A model generated the notes under the pieces. It was not told the origin of the DNA and made no database searches. It saw only the letters and a program-made list of their open reading frames with translations. The translations under genes and the position numbers were made by a program. Shown in pieces: positions 1 to 12,259 of a stretch of DNA of 64,000 bases; positions within the stretch are counted from its first letter, which is position 1, and each line of letters begins with the position of its first letter. The stretch comes from Colias croceus (lineage: Eukaryota > Arthropoda > Insecta > Lepidoptera > Pieridae): NCBI RefSeq assembly GCF_905220415.1, contig NC_059542.1, forward strand, positions 6,448,001 through 6,512,000, in the 5' to 3' direction.

Positions 1-1405
1 TGTCTACTATGTATATTAATCACTAATAATACAAATTATAGACGCTTTTTGAAATATAAATTGAATGTTACATAAGCCAGGTGCTATAAGTTTAATTTCG
101 TTTTGATTTTTTTCTCTCCTAGTAACCTAGTCATCTGTCATATCAACAACAAATAAAAAACATGTCCCAATTGATCAGACATTTAACAGTCGATTGGAAA
201 TTATACTTAGGTGAACATAATATAACTCTCCTAAAAAATAATGGGATAAATACCATTAATGAAGGGATACGAGATTCTATATCTGTGTTATGGTTAACGA
301 CAATAATAAACGACATTCGTAATATCATAATCTCACTTTATAATCCATTTTACAGCAAGGTTCATAGTTCATACTTATCATATCAAACGGTTTCCGGGAG
401 TAGAACGTAAACATAAACAGATCAAAAACTTGTTTCAAACCTCAAACATATTATTTTCTATGCTTTAGAAATGTCATGACATATTTTGCATAGTTTCGAT
501 AATTAACTATTCATACTTTTAATTCAATTATAAATATAGATTTTACGTTCCTATACCTAATCTTTTTATATGTGTTTCAACGGTCTTTGACATCGTTTTA
601 ACCCTATATAACTCTCCTACGATTAACAATAAATGAAATATTGTAGCAGAGATATTTAGTAGCATAATATGCTCAAATTTATTTGTGTTAGTGCCCTGGC
701 TCAAATGCCAGAACAAAAAAAATCCCGACGACGTTTTTATATCTAAACTAGCTTTCCACCCGCAGCTTCGCCCGCGCAGTTAAAGAAAAACCCGTATAGT
801 TCCCGTTCCCCTGGGATTTCCGGGATAAAACCTATCCTATTTCCCGGGGTAAAAAGTAGCCTATGTCCTTTCTCGGGTATCAAAATATCTTTATACCAAA
901 TTTCATGCAAATTGGTTCAGTAGTTAAGGCGTGATTGAGTAACAGACAGACAGACAGAGTTACTTTCGCATTTATAATATCCTATGGATCTAGATTGTAT
1001 TTTCTGGGAAAAACGGAAGCCGAAAGATTATTCCACTCTGGCACTACTGGTACCATCTGGTACGTATAAGAAATGAAGAAGCAAAGCGCTTAGTGCGTTA
1101 TGTGGATATAGGGTGGAGACTGGAGACGAGCACGGCGTCGCATAAGGCGTCGCATCGCACTATGATAAACAGTAAAGAGTAGCTATGTTATACAGTTCTT
1201 CAGAATTTCAGTCATTTCAGTGATTTTCCAGACTTAGTAGTTTCGATATGGTAGTTTTACAAGTTGTATATGCTGTTTAACGTTTAAATATTTCAATTGC
1301 GATACATCAAAAGCCCCTTATATATTAGACATGTAATTTTGGTTTGCGTATATTCTGCTACTATAATAATCGGAGGAGAATAAATTTAAGTATATTGTGT
1401 TCTTA
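1..1405. other. Intergenic DNA, no gene seen
   Basis: AT-rich DNA with only short chance open frames (the longest, 162-410 on the plus strand, resembles nothing I know). The one recognisable item is the SINE-like copy at 747-980. A somewhat GC-richer patch around 1090-1150 has no obvious function. Confidence 0.6.
747..980 (+). repeat. Lepidopteran SINE-like dispersed repeat
   Basis: The copy starts with 'actagctttccacccgcagc' and contains the 'aaaagtagcctatgtc' block and an 'aaatttcatgcaaattggtt' block. It ends with a (GACA)n run followed by 'agttactttcgcatttataa'. This order is typical of a very abundant lepidopteran short interspersed repeat (Metulj-like is my best guess at the family). 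A second copy lies reversed at 30854-31036, with matching internal blocks and the same (GACA)n end. No target-site duplication was established. Confidence 0.75.
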
Positions 1406-1671
1406 CAGCCTTACTTATAAACGTCTCTCAAATTTAAGAGCCCCTCTTAGCTGTTGATCAACGTTTTTTTCACTTATAAACCCAATTCAGTGTTGAGAGG
1501 TGTTTAAGTAACAGTTAAATAATGTCAAAATTTAAGAAACGTCCGACCCTGTTTTAAATCTATTTGAGAGACATCATGGCGGATATATTGTCAAACATTT
1601 GACGTTTTGTAGTTGCCAAGAGTATATTATTTGTGTTTTTATTCACTTTGCAGTAAAATAACTGTGGTAAA

Positions 1672-1980
1672 ATGGATATTGATAGTTTGAGTAAAGATTT
1701 TACGAATGATGTGCAAATGCTTCGTGATTTTAGAATTCGTAGGCGTCAAAAAAAAGTTTATAAACAGAGCGTGAATCCTCTGGACCTGAAAGAGGAAGAA
1801 TTCCGGTCGTAGTTTTGGGAAGCATATAATTACTATAACTGTCGAGCGTTGCTTCGGGGTGTGGAAGCAAAGATTCCGCATTCTTAATGAAACGATGTGA
1901 GGATTCCTCCACGTGATCAAGATCACGATTATTGCTGGTGCAGTTTTGCACAATTTAACAATACTAATAATAATGAGCCT
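1672..1980 (+). pseudogene. HARBI1-like transposase remnant (broken)
   Basis: A 46-codon frame at 1672-1812 starts MDIDSL and contains FRIRRRQKKVYKQSVNPL, the basic N-terminal style of lepidopteran HARBI1 transposases. It ends at TAG 1810. The following sequence, in shifted frames (about 1850-1945), reads FGVWKQRFRILNETM and then IIAGAVLHN. These match the end of the HARBI1 DDE domain (GxWKxRFxIL ... VLHN). The catalytic middle is missing, so the protein is dead. The gene sits between the inverted ends at 1406 and 2819. Confidence 0.65.
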
Positions 1981-2299
1981 ATTTTAAATCAAGGTATTTA
2001 CGCAAACTACTTTCTTATGCAAACAACTTATATTTAATAATGCCAATACATAAATGCTATCAACATTTTAATTTCTTTTCTTTGTTTCTTTCTAGATCCT
2101 ACAGGCATTGAAAATCAATTAACAAATCCAACTGTCCCTAATAATGTAGAAGAATAAGAAGATGAATGCGAAAATCAAGGGAAAATATAAACACAGTCAT
2201 ATTGAAACTTATTTTTATAATTATTAAATGAAAATTTTCAGATTTATGTAAATTTATTATTGTTTTCTTATAATATTCCTCTTCCAAAGTAAGTATTTA

Positions 2300-2402
2300 G
2301 AGCCTTTTTTCATGAGTCTCCCTTTCCTGTTGGATTCTAATTTCATGCAACTCTTGTTGTTGCTTCATAAGTTCTTCCATGCTTTTTTTGCAAGGAGGAA
2401 TA
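2300..2402 (-). pseudogene. C-terminal fragment of Harbinger companion protein
   Basis: On the minus strand an open stretch reads SMEELMKQQQELHEIRIQQ followed by ERETHEKRL and a stop. Q/E/K-rich coiled-coil tails of this sort are typical of the Myb/SANT-like DNA-binding proteins that accompany Harbinger transposases. It is convergent with the transposase remnant at 1672-1980 and lies inside the same inverted ends. Only the tail is left; no DNA-binding domain is visible. Confidence 0.45.
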
Positions 2403-2819
2403 ATAAATAATTGATGCTCATTTTCACATTTATTTGATTTTTCACTGTACAAATGTGATAAACATTAAACATAATCTTACATAAATCACAGCTGTACCTC
2501 TACAATAATTGATATTCCTATATTCACTAACAAAGAAATAACATATTTATTTGAAAGTTTATTGGCAGTTAAATGTCATACAAAATAAAGTCTACTATTC
2601 ATATTTGTCAAAAAGTACATTTTTATTCAAGTTTTACGTGAATATCGGGTTTTATTTCGATGATGTTACTAGAAAAAAATATATTGACGTTACTTAGTTG
2701 AGAGACTGCTGAGACAGGTTTATAAGTATGATTATTTTAATCATTGTTTAAGGAGTTGAGAGTTATTTAACTGAGAGGTGTTTAAGCAACAGATCAGTCA
2801 GTTTTTATAAGTAAGGCTG

Positions 2820-5800
2820 TATGTGTTAAACAAGACGTGTTAAATGAATAGTAATAAAAATGTGGCATGTTTTATAAAGGCGCTATACTTTAAGGTAAAA
2901 ATCCAACAAAATGATTTTTAAACGTATAAAAACTGGAATTCCAAATATTCAAATCTTAAACGATAAAAAAATTTAAATTGACTTAACTACTTAATTAAAA
3001 TTGATCTAAATTATTTATCTCATCCTTGTTTGAAGATCATTAATCTTTTAGATGTAGATAAAAATTTAATATTGTGCAAAATATTAACTAGGTATATTTG
3101 CTTTTTATAGATAAATCTTGAAGTAATTATATTTTGAACTGAAAATTAGTGGCTTATTAACTGAGCATAGTTGCACCATAATGTCAAGCTTCGTGCACTG
3201 GTTTTCAATGACACCCTGTTAGAAAACCAATAAAATGAATAGAATTACAAATATAACAATACTATTAAGTATATAGAAATGAGAATGCAAAACAAAGCAT
3301 GTCTTCAGAATATTTTTAAATCGATTTAGTTAAAAAAAATGAATAACTACTAAAATCCATCCTAATTAAGAGCTTAGTACCTACCTACTTAATAGAATAA
3401 AGAAAACAGTGTCACTAGAGCAAATTGTTGTATTTATACCTTGTGCAGTATAAACACGTATAAACAACAGTTTTGTAAAGAATTACTTTGTGTGAGGATG
3501 TCACATTTATGATCTCATCACGTGGTTGTTAATGTTCGTTTGCCTTCAAATTAATAATATAAAACAACTTCATATTTTCTCGAGACATCGCACCGTCTGA
3601 ATATAATTACTTAGGTATAATGTTTTGTTCTCAAGATCAACTTTCGTTTTCCTCTCCAAAAAATAAATCCGGCAGATCAAATCGTTTTTCAAAAAATACC
3701 GTAGCTTTTTATGCTATTTCTTCATTTGTACTATTCTATTTCATATTTGACGTGAAAAAAAATTTTTTTTTCTTTATACACACACAAAATGCAATAAAAA
3801 TAATTTAAAAGATTATTGAAATATGATTTTAGTGTTCATCTGTTAAAACGTTTTGTAAAAACAATACCGCACCCATACGAATACCACTAAATGCTTGCGT
3901 AGTGTGTCAAGGATGCATCTGAACGCGTTGCGGCAAAAGTTCAATTTTTTTAAGTTGAATTATGAAAGCAATTTAACCATCGTTAACAGCAAAAAACTCG
4001 TATAACATTTTTGATGTTTTAGTTGAATGATTACCATCAAATTAACAACGGACCTTCGATTTATGCGTAATTTCAAAAATACAATTAATTAATAATGGCG
4101 TTAATGAGTATGAGAATTTATGTAATCACATCTAATATTCAATGTAGGTATTATTTTTAATATGATTCAATGTATTCTTATAATATGATGTTATAAGTGT
4201 CAGTCCTGCAGAAAATACTTACCATCAGTATCTTTTGGTTTTATGTCTTAAATTGTAAATTTTTGAACTATATAACTACTATACTATACACTACATAACT
4301 ATTACTACTTTAAACTGTATAATATCTTAAATATAGAAATTTCACATGATGGTGAAAAAAATGACTCTCCTAAACATCTTGACGGAAATGTGTTATGCAG
4401 GTTTGTTTAATATTCCTTAGGCTACCCCCGAGCTGAACATTCGATATATTAAAGGTAGGTAGGTAGGTAGGATTACAAGTACTTTTTAAATTATTTATAA
4501 ACAAAAATTATCTCCCGTTTTAATGAGTGCATTCTTTATAAAAATATATATTTCGTTTTATTTAATAGGTTAATTATAACACCAATCTTTATAAGAATTT
4601 TTGCCTCATTTTATTTTTAGTCATTAAAAAATATCCAAATATAAATATTCTATACTACAAATATTTGAAGTAAATTGTTGCGTAAGCTCTATTTTAATAT
4701 ACAATCTAATAATCTGCAAAACTAGAAAATATTGTCCGTGGTGTCGGCAGATGCAGTCGCAAGCCTCTAAAACTAGTTCTGTTTAAATGTCAACGACTAT
4801 TATTACCACCTCCAAAGAGGTCAACGGGTCAAAGAATCATCTGCAGTCGCGAATCTTGCGCTTTTGAACAGACTCTATGTCATTTTCTATTAACCAATAT
4901 ATGATTCATTTTTTGCTTTGTAACTACATGTGCTCACCAATTGCAAAAGTTTTTTAATTTCGTATTTTGTTGTATATTTTGTCACAGAATAATAACTAAG
5001 ATTTTGTTCAAATTTTAGTCATTTTGAGCTGCATTCTATATCTATATTCTGCATTCATATTAACTTTCCGTAGTAACTCAGGCCCCGGAACCACAGACAC
5101 AATAGAAAATCTATTGTCTGGGACCGATCGGGCCGCTTGGGGCTCAATGGATTGTAATCGAAGTGGTCAACGCATTTAAAGATTTGAATTACCTAGGTAC
5201 TAAATAATATGTTTCGGTTAAGTACCACGTGAGTTACTAGAAATATAATAAATAAATGGATGTATTTTTCCTGGTGAGAAAATATATCTTCCGAAAACCT
5301 ATTAAGTATTATTTGTTTCGGTATATCCGCTCAATAAAATATTATCTAATGCAAAATTTCTGATTAATAATATGTGATTATTCATAATAGAATATTATGA
5401 CGTTCTCTATTTTCCGGGTTTCAAGCAAAAACTACCAACTGGGTGAATTTTAATGAAGTTTTATTTGTTTAATAGCATTACATACCTACTCGGCAACATA
5501 ATATGTACTATATGCCATAGGTACTTATTTTGTTTTGAAGAATTGAATTTGAATTTAAAGGTGCGAACGAAGACGCAGACACAGCTAGAAATAATAATTA
5601 TTATATAAAAATAAGAATAATATAAAATATTTAAAAATAATAAAATATTTGGTAAACTTTAAAAAAAGACTGCTAATGCCATCTATGGTTGAATTTATAA
5701 ACTACGAAGACATGATAATTTTATGCGATATTGCGTTTTGTGGAGCAGAAAATTGAATTTTAATTTTCTTATATTCATACTGTTACCTCAGTAAGACGTT

Positions 5801-6000
5801 AGATGGAGTTAAAAACTGATGTTCTCTTAATCCTTAGCGAACTATCGAATATAGCAAAATCAGGAAGAGGAGAAAAATAAAAATAAAAGTTTTTGTACAA
5901 AAATATTTACATTAAACAGTATAAAAAGTCATTATTATATACAATAGTTATTAAATATATCACTTCAAATTGCTAGTGCAACATTACTGAATGTAAAAAT
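2820..6000. other. Intergenic DNA upstream of cuticle cluster
   Basis: No gene seen on either strand. It includes a short (GGTA)n microsatellite near 4455-4471. Two less AT-rich stretches, about 4735-4865 and 5080-5165, could be regulatory. The first carries a repeated motif (atgcagtcgc / ctgcagtcgc). Nothing more can be supported. Confidence 0.5.
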
Positions 6001-6042
6001 CCCTCCGTTGACATCACTTTTATTAACTAGGGAGTAGGGAGA

Positions 6043-6685
6043 TTATTGTTGGGGTTGGGGAGGAGCTGTCGCGAGGTAGGCGAGAGCGCGCTGGATGTCA
6101 GCGGGGATCGGGGGAGGGGTGGGTAAGTGGGCACCCTGGGGTTGGTAACCGTTCTCGTCGGCTGTGTAGGTCAGCTGGATGGGCGTGCCATCGTCGCTAG
6201 GGTAGTTCACTTGCCCTTGAATTTGGAGGGCAGGCTCTTCAGCGCCGATGTTCCTCAAGGCACCGTTGGCACTGGCAGAGATGCCGTTGGCGGTTTCGAA
6301 GGCGTACTGGAATGAACCATCCGGGCTGGAGTCGCTTTCCTGACGAAGGATGGCGATGGGCTCTTGTCCTTGAGGAGCGGCGAGAGCGACCGCCAACAGA
6401 GATAAAGCAATCTGGAAAAAATTAACAACCTCATTAATTTTTTTCGCACACCCAACATATTTTTTTGTCCTATCAAATGATTTTTTTGTAATAATATCCT
6501 TGTACTAAAAGATGGTTTAAAATCCGTGAATTATAAAAGGAAAATCCAGTTAAATACACTCGCAGCACATTAATAACGATTACTATTTTTTCTATAACTT
6601 CTCGGTTTGTCAATAGGTCACAACGTAATCGAAAGGTCACTGATACCAAGCAAAACTGAGCACTGACACTTACAATGATTTTCAT
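6043..6685 (-). CDS. RR-1 cuticular protein (CPR), gene 1 of cluster
   Basis: Chitin-binding structural protein secreted by the epidermis into soft cuticle. Coding exons are 6674-6685 (MKII, donor GTAAGT) and 6043-6411 (acceptor TTTTTCCAG), joining in phase 0 to give 126 residues. The signal peptide reads MKIIIALSLLAVALAAPQG. Next come ILRQ, the RR-1 core start GSFQYAFETANGI, then QLTYTADENGYQPQGAHLP, the hallmark of the Rebers-Riddiford RR-1 domain, and a short ALAYLATAPPQPQQ tail. The first exon codes for only four residues, as is common in insect CPR genes. A TATA box sits about 65 bp upstream of the ATG, and AATAAA (6019-6024) overlaps the 3' end just after the stop. It is closely related to the gene at 11604-12157, evidently by tandem duplication. 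Confidence 0.93.
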
Positions 6686-6720
6686 GTTTGTATTGAAATC
6701 TCGGTGAAGGCACTAGACAA

Positions 6721-6755
6721 TGTTGATCTAACGTTGGTATATCGGAGTATATATA
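6721..6755 (-). promoter_or_regulatory. Core promoter of cuticle gene 1 (TATA + initiator)
   Basis: GTATATATAC lies at 6746-6755 on the minus strand. An ATCAACA initiator-like sequence lies about 30 bp downstream (6721-6727), placing transcription start near 6724 and giving a leader of about 40 nt. Confidence 0.65.
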
Positions 6756-6759
6756 CGGG

Positions 6760-9700
6760 TGGAGACCCGTGCCACCTACCACCTCTGGGTGGTATTGCAC
6801 CACATGCTTCGTCAGAATAAATTCGATGGTATTATGAACGGACATACCTATACATTTATTAAACTGATATTCAGAAGTTAACACAAACTTGATTTATTTC
6901 TGCTATTCAAAAGTTATTTACATTAGAGAAAATATACCGGTGTATGCGAGTGATATAAGATTTTATTCTCATTAATGCGATTAAAAATGCATTTTGAATT
7001 CATAATAAGGAATATAAATTATATATTCAATAATGCATCGGGTAAATACTAAATAGTTAAGAAAACGAGTGGCTTTGGCTTAATTCTACATAATGTTCTG
7101 ATAATTCATTAAGTGCATTAAAATAAACTTATTTCTGAACAGAGAAAAACTTAAATAAAAATCTCAAAAGTGCCTTCTATACATAAGCACACAAAAATAA
7201 GGTAACAAAAGATAGGTATATTTTTTATTTATGTCATCACCAAATTAAATTATTTCCTGGACATTTCTTATGTTAGATAATAAATAAATAATAAATAATG
7301 AACATAATATTATGTACATCAAAATAAACGTAAGCTTATTTTATGTATTTAATTTATTAAAATATGGTGTTTAAGATAAAACATAGTCATAAGTTTTTGT
7401 ACATTTATAATCTTTTTTTTTATTTTTACAATTTTTTGCAATTTTTTTTTACCATTTATACCTTATACAAAATGCCACTTTTTAGAGTTCCGTACCGAAA
7501 CGGTAAAACGGGACTCTATTACTAAGACTTCGTTGTCTGACTGTTTGTGTCTCCAGGCTGTATCTGTAGCCTTTATAGCTAGAAAGCTGAAATTTTCCCA
7601 AAATATGACGTATGTCCCTTGCCACTATGGCAAATACTAAAATTGCAGTTCAACTACTTAATACCATTCAAGAGTAATTTTCTATTTGAATGTACCTAGT
7701 TATGAACTAAATTACATGTTATTTACATAAATAACTATCTAAATATATAAATTCATAATATTAAGAACGCATTAATTGCGTGGAAAAGGATGATGCAAAT
7801 ATAGAAATTTACATTCGATAATGAAATCTGCAAACAAACGCCTTTATTGAACTTTCAAAGTGACCTATAACCACATTTGAAATCTAAACAAAAGTGTTTG
7901 TATTTCAACTTCTCGCCAGCATTAGCATTATTGTTTACGATGAATACACTACACTTTAAAGTTCATAGTGAATAGTGTTTATTGAAAACAAAAAGACATA
8001 ATTATGTCATTTCATTTGAAGATTTGATTGCGGATTTTGGCTAGAAATATTAAAAACCACATTATTTAGTATACACTATACATTCCTGCAATGTAACCCA
8101 CTATGTAGAACTTAATAAACTTTGAACCTATAACCATATTCAAATTAAGTTCGAAATATAGACCAAGTATTCTTAGAATAAATTATATTTAAGTCGGTAC
8201 AATGTTTCGCCAGCATCATATAGGTATGTGTAACATGAATGAACAAAGGCAGTAGTAGGTGTTAATTAGAACTTAAATATTGGTAAATATAAGTGGTACT
8301 GTTGTGTGCTTTGCCTATAAAAATGAGGACAAGATGCTGAAAATAGAAATTGCTTACGACATTCTTTGCATATGAAATGCATTACCTCATTACTTAAATA
8401 ATACGTAGGTATCGGTTTAATGAACTGTCCAAGAATCTAAAAATATTTACAATGGCAGTGGCATCGCATTTATATATCTAACCTTCTATTTTCCTTATAA
8501 AACCAATATGTACATAGGTGCATATAGAGGCATAATACTATAAACACTACAACCACATGTCACAAAAAGCAAATTACAAAATCTATCTACTTAACAACCT
8601 ATACGAGTCAAAGTGCCATCAGGTTTTTATTGAGTAATTATCTCAAACGCAACAAACTATTTTGTATCTGCCATAATCATTAATCGTTATATGCAATCAT
8701 TCTATTCTTGAACGTCAAGGTAATTATTGAAATCTTATAAGGCCAGCAGCAATGGGAGGAACACGCCAGCACTGTGTGCACTGTTGAAGGCAAATCGTCA
8801 GTTCTGACATTTTTGATTGGCACACAAATCCACACGCATCCTTTGAATTTGTTAAACATTCAAAACTAATTATAGTTTAAAAAACACACAGAATAGTTTT
8901 ATAATTTAATTTAGAATTTTTTTGTCTCAAATAACATTAAAATGATTGATTGACTAATGGAAATTCCCAAAAGATATAAACCATTACGTAGGTACATTTC
9001 CAATTTGTTTAAGTTTTACCATATAAGCTTCTTGGTTTCACCACTGATTACTGACAATACAGTTTGCTTGACATACCTACCTATAAGTGGGGTTAGAATG
9101 AACATTCGCTCGTTAGATCTAAAAGAAAGATTTTATTTATTGTTAATTAAGGATTAATTATGAACAGACATCTTCATCTTTACCTACAATTCAAGATAAA
9201 AATTAAAGTTGTAATTTCATATACGACGCTCCACAATTTGTTCTTTCCACCACCTTAGAGACTTCTCATGAAACGAACAATTTTCAGAAAGTTTTCGCTT
9301 AAAGTAGATTTTGTAACCGTTAGTTTCATGACAGTTGTGGGATTAGCAAATTGTTTATAAACATCATACTGAAGAAGACTACATAAAAAAATAGAAAAGG
9401 AAAGGATAACTGCTGGCATTTTGCCATTCCTCTAGGCCCCCAGGTCTTACACGATCAAAACACAGAAAAATAAAATGTTTTTATATAGGATAAATAACTA
9501 TTTTTCTTATTCAAAGAATTACCGAGAATCATTATATCTCTATCAAATAATACTAACTATTAACTCTATAGCCTTACTAAAATTGTAGATAATAATCGTT
9601 ACCTATTCAATATTCATAACGATTTAGTTCTTCATGCGTCATTAACAAGGATTATTTTATGTACCGTTTTTAAAAATCTATGTAATATTATATATGCGAA

Positions 9701-11459
9701 ACTCTTTACTACTATAAACTTCCACTCACTTATCATTTTAGACGAAGCTCTAAGGAAGTTTTCTTCGCAATAATTTTTAGATACTGTAGGTAAAAGTAAA
9801 ATAAATTTTTCATTAATTTCCTAGAATTCATGGTCTAGAAAGCTTTATCTGAAGCTTACCCCATCGAAGTCATTGCAAAGTTAATTTAATGGTTCTCATC
9901 CTTGAAGCTAAAAATTCACTACTAAGTAGGTATAATTTTGTGGGAACAGAATAACCGCAAACAAAACGCAAACGTAATATTATGTGGTCAATAGAATTGC
10001 TAATGCAAATGCAGTAATTTTTGTATATTTTGGGTACGAAAATTGATATTTCTTGACAATAATAGGATGCAAAAAAATGAATTCGCAATTATGACGTAAA
10101 ATGTGAATAAAAAACAAAACGAGATTAAGAAATTATGCCACATTCTTTTGTAAGCTTCTATCTCGACACGGATCTATAAAACGCTTATTAATTACCAATT
10201 GGCTGGATATTAATTCAAAACTAGGTATATTATCGTGTCATAATAATTTTATTCAATTCGGAACATTCCGTTATTGATATGACTTACAGTATATTTTATA
10301 GAATGACCTGCAAATCTATGGAAAACTAGTATAATATACATTAACATTGCTCTAATTTATTTTACTAGTAAAACTGAATATTACGTTAGAACGCAATCCA
10401 TTTCCTGTTTAAAAAAATCTTACCTTCTTGTTTAAATATATTGTGATAAGTATTTATAATGTTTTATTTTTAAATACAATAATATGAAACCGAGCTTGTA
10501 TAAATCTATTTAGTAATCTGTTCAGAAGTCATACTATGTATACCTAGGTATTATAGAATAAATGGTTAAATCGAAACTTTAAAGTTTTTGAGAGCTTCAA
10601 GAGCATAAGCTTTTCCCCCAATTATTCGTTGTTTATATAATGCTTAAATTTAAACTGCATCTATGGATATGCTTATGAGTGTATTAATCAAATACATATA
10701 TGTATTTATAAAAGTGTTCATCGTAGCGTCCAATTGTAATAACTTTGTGTAAACCAAGTGTGAACTGTCTTTTGAATGTAGCTACAAGATCACTGATTCC
10801 TATATATATAACTAATCTGCATCCGCTTAACTGCTACCGCATGGCTACCATATAATATAAAAAGCTTACTTATTAAAATTTTCCAAAAAAAATAGAAGTC
10901 AAGATTTTCGCAGTCTTCTAATTTAATTCTGTGAATTTAAATCAAATATTATTTATCGTGGGTGCTATGATGACATTGATCACAAGTTTTAATAACAATT
11001 TTAAAAATCGTGCTTTATACATAACTTTTACTTTATCACTTCTTTTAAAAAATAGTAATCGTGTAGTCACGATCTCTTATTACTTTATTGCACAAGGATG
11101 ACGGAGAATAAGCGGAAAATGTACACTTAAAATGAATCTCATCAAAATAAAGTGTGTCAGTTACTATAAAAATTATGCAGGATTTATTATCAAAGAGAAT
11201 AATCATGTGAATATTATATTTTAAATTATTATTTTTTTCTTTTAGCCTTTTACCTACGAATGCATTTTATAAGAAGCTGCTGCTTTTTGCTTTTATGTAA
11301 TGCTTTAGAGTTTAGATGCATCTTTCTTGTGGCAAACTTGCAATTTATAACTTATTATCACTTGTAAAAAAGCCTGAAGTATATATTATATAGTATTTAA
11401 GAAGTAAATCTAATATCAAATAAGGCAAAATAATAAGGCAAATTATTATAATAAAACGG
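6760..11459. other. Intergenic DNA between cuticle genes 1 and 2
   Basis: No coding exon recognised on either strand. Short open frames (8957-9157 plus, 9870-10088 minus) show no family features. One dispersed repeat fragment is noted at 7479-7640. The rest is AT-rich unique-looking sequence. Confidence 0.5.
7479..7640 (+). repeat. Dispersed repeat fragment ('gttccgtacc' type)
   Basis: The stretch 'agagttccgtaccgaaacgg' ... 'gggactctattactaagact' ... 'gttgtctgactgtttgtgtc' resembles a repeat widespread in Lepidoptera that starts with 'gttccgtacc' and carries a 'gtctgtctgt' block. Boundaries are not defined. Confidence 0.45.
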
Positions 11460-11603
11460 TTTATTTCAACTACAAAAATAAAAAATATTTAAATTACTAA
11501 CTGTATGTTCCTCTATGTGGTAAACGCTAGTCTATTATTAAATGTCTAGTAGAGCGTTTGGAGACTATATATTATGTTTTAATAATTATTAAGTGTTACA
11601 TTT

Positions 11604-12157
11604 TTATGAGCTTTCTGTTTGAGGTGGGGCAGTGGCGAGGTATGCAAGTGCCCTCTGGATAGCTTCAGGTACAGGGGGAGCTGTGGGGAGGTGATCACCC
11701 TGGGGGTGGTAACCGTTCTCGTCAGCGGTGTAGGTCAACTGAATGTTTCCATTTTCACCAGGGTACTGGAACTGGCCTTGCACTTCTAAAGCTTCGACAT
11801 CACCGACCTTCTTCAAATCACCTTTTTGGTCAGCACTGATTCCGTTACCGGTTTCGAAAGAGTACTGGTATGATCCGTCACCATTTATCTGGCTATCTTG
11901 ACGCAAAATTGGAATGGGTTCGGTAGGGGCCTGGGGAGCGGCGATCGCAACACCGACGAACAAAGCGAAAAGTACCTGAAAAACGACATATATATTAACA
12001 CTTTTTCATTGCACTTAATTCACTGTTGATTTAACTTTAGATCCCAAAACACTTTTTAATTTCACACAATTTTATATTAATGACTCTTTTCACTGCTAAT
12101 CACACATGTTAAGCTTAAAACGAACTGCCACAAATGAACACTTACAACAGACTTCAT
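11604..12157 (-). CDS. RR-1 cuticular protein (CPR), gene 2 of cluster
   Basis: Secreted chitin-binding cuticle protein of 127 residues. Exons are 12146-12157 (MKSV, donor GTAAGT) and 11604-11975 (acceptor TTTTTCAG), joined in phase 0. The signal peptide is MKSVVLFALFVGVAIAAPQ. The RR-1 region begins GSYQYSFETGNGISADQKG and contains IQLTYTADENGYHPQGDHLP. The tail ALAYLATAPPQTESS is nearly the same as in the gene at 6043-6685, so the two are tandem duplicates with the same two-exon plan. AATAAA on the minus strand lies at 11460-11465, about 140 nt past the stop. The TATA box and initiator are at 12208-12246. Confidence 0.93.
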
Positions 12158-12207
12158 TGTCGGTATGACTGGTTATCGTAATGTGATTTAAGGTTGAACA
12201 ATGTATC

Positions 12208-12246
12208 GACTGATGCTGTCATGTCCTGATAATTTGAGTATTTATA
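12208..12246 (-). promoter_or_regulatory. Core promoter of cuticle gene 2
   Basis: TATAAATA at 12239-12246. GCATCAGTCG, containing the arthropod initiator TCAGT, is centred near 12211, about 30 bp downstream. The same GCATCAGTCG lies at the matching place in the promoter at 27799-27835. Confidence 0.75.
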
Positions 12247-12259
12247 GAGCGCCATTTGT

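Larger units (their letters stand above)
1406..2819. mobile_element. Decayed PIF/Harbinger-type DNA transposon
   Basis: The ends are inverted copies: CAGCCTTACTTATAAA at 1406-1421, and its reverse complement TTTATAAGTAAGGCTG at 2804-2819. A second motif, gagaggtgtttaag, recurs near both ends. Inside are a HARBI1-like transposase N-terminus (plus strand), a frameshifted C-terminal transposase segment, and on the minus strand a charged Q/E/K-rich tail like that of the Myb/SANT-type companion protein. Harbinger elements usually encode both proteins. The length (~1.4 kb) is far below an autonomous element, so this is an internally deleted relic. The flanking bases TTA and TAT are not a clean TWA duplication. 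Confidence 0.7.

Noticed and set aside
1403..2822. TWA target duplication for the Harbinger relic
   Set aside because: Flanking triplets TTA and TAT differ, so a duplication is not claimed despite clear inverted ends.
6127..6315. Plus-strand frame opposite the first cuticle gene
   Set aside because: Antisense shadow of a well-supported RR-1 exon.
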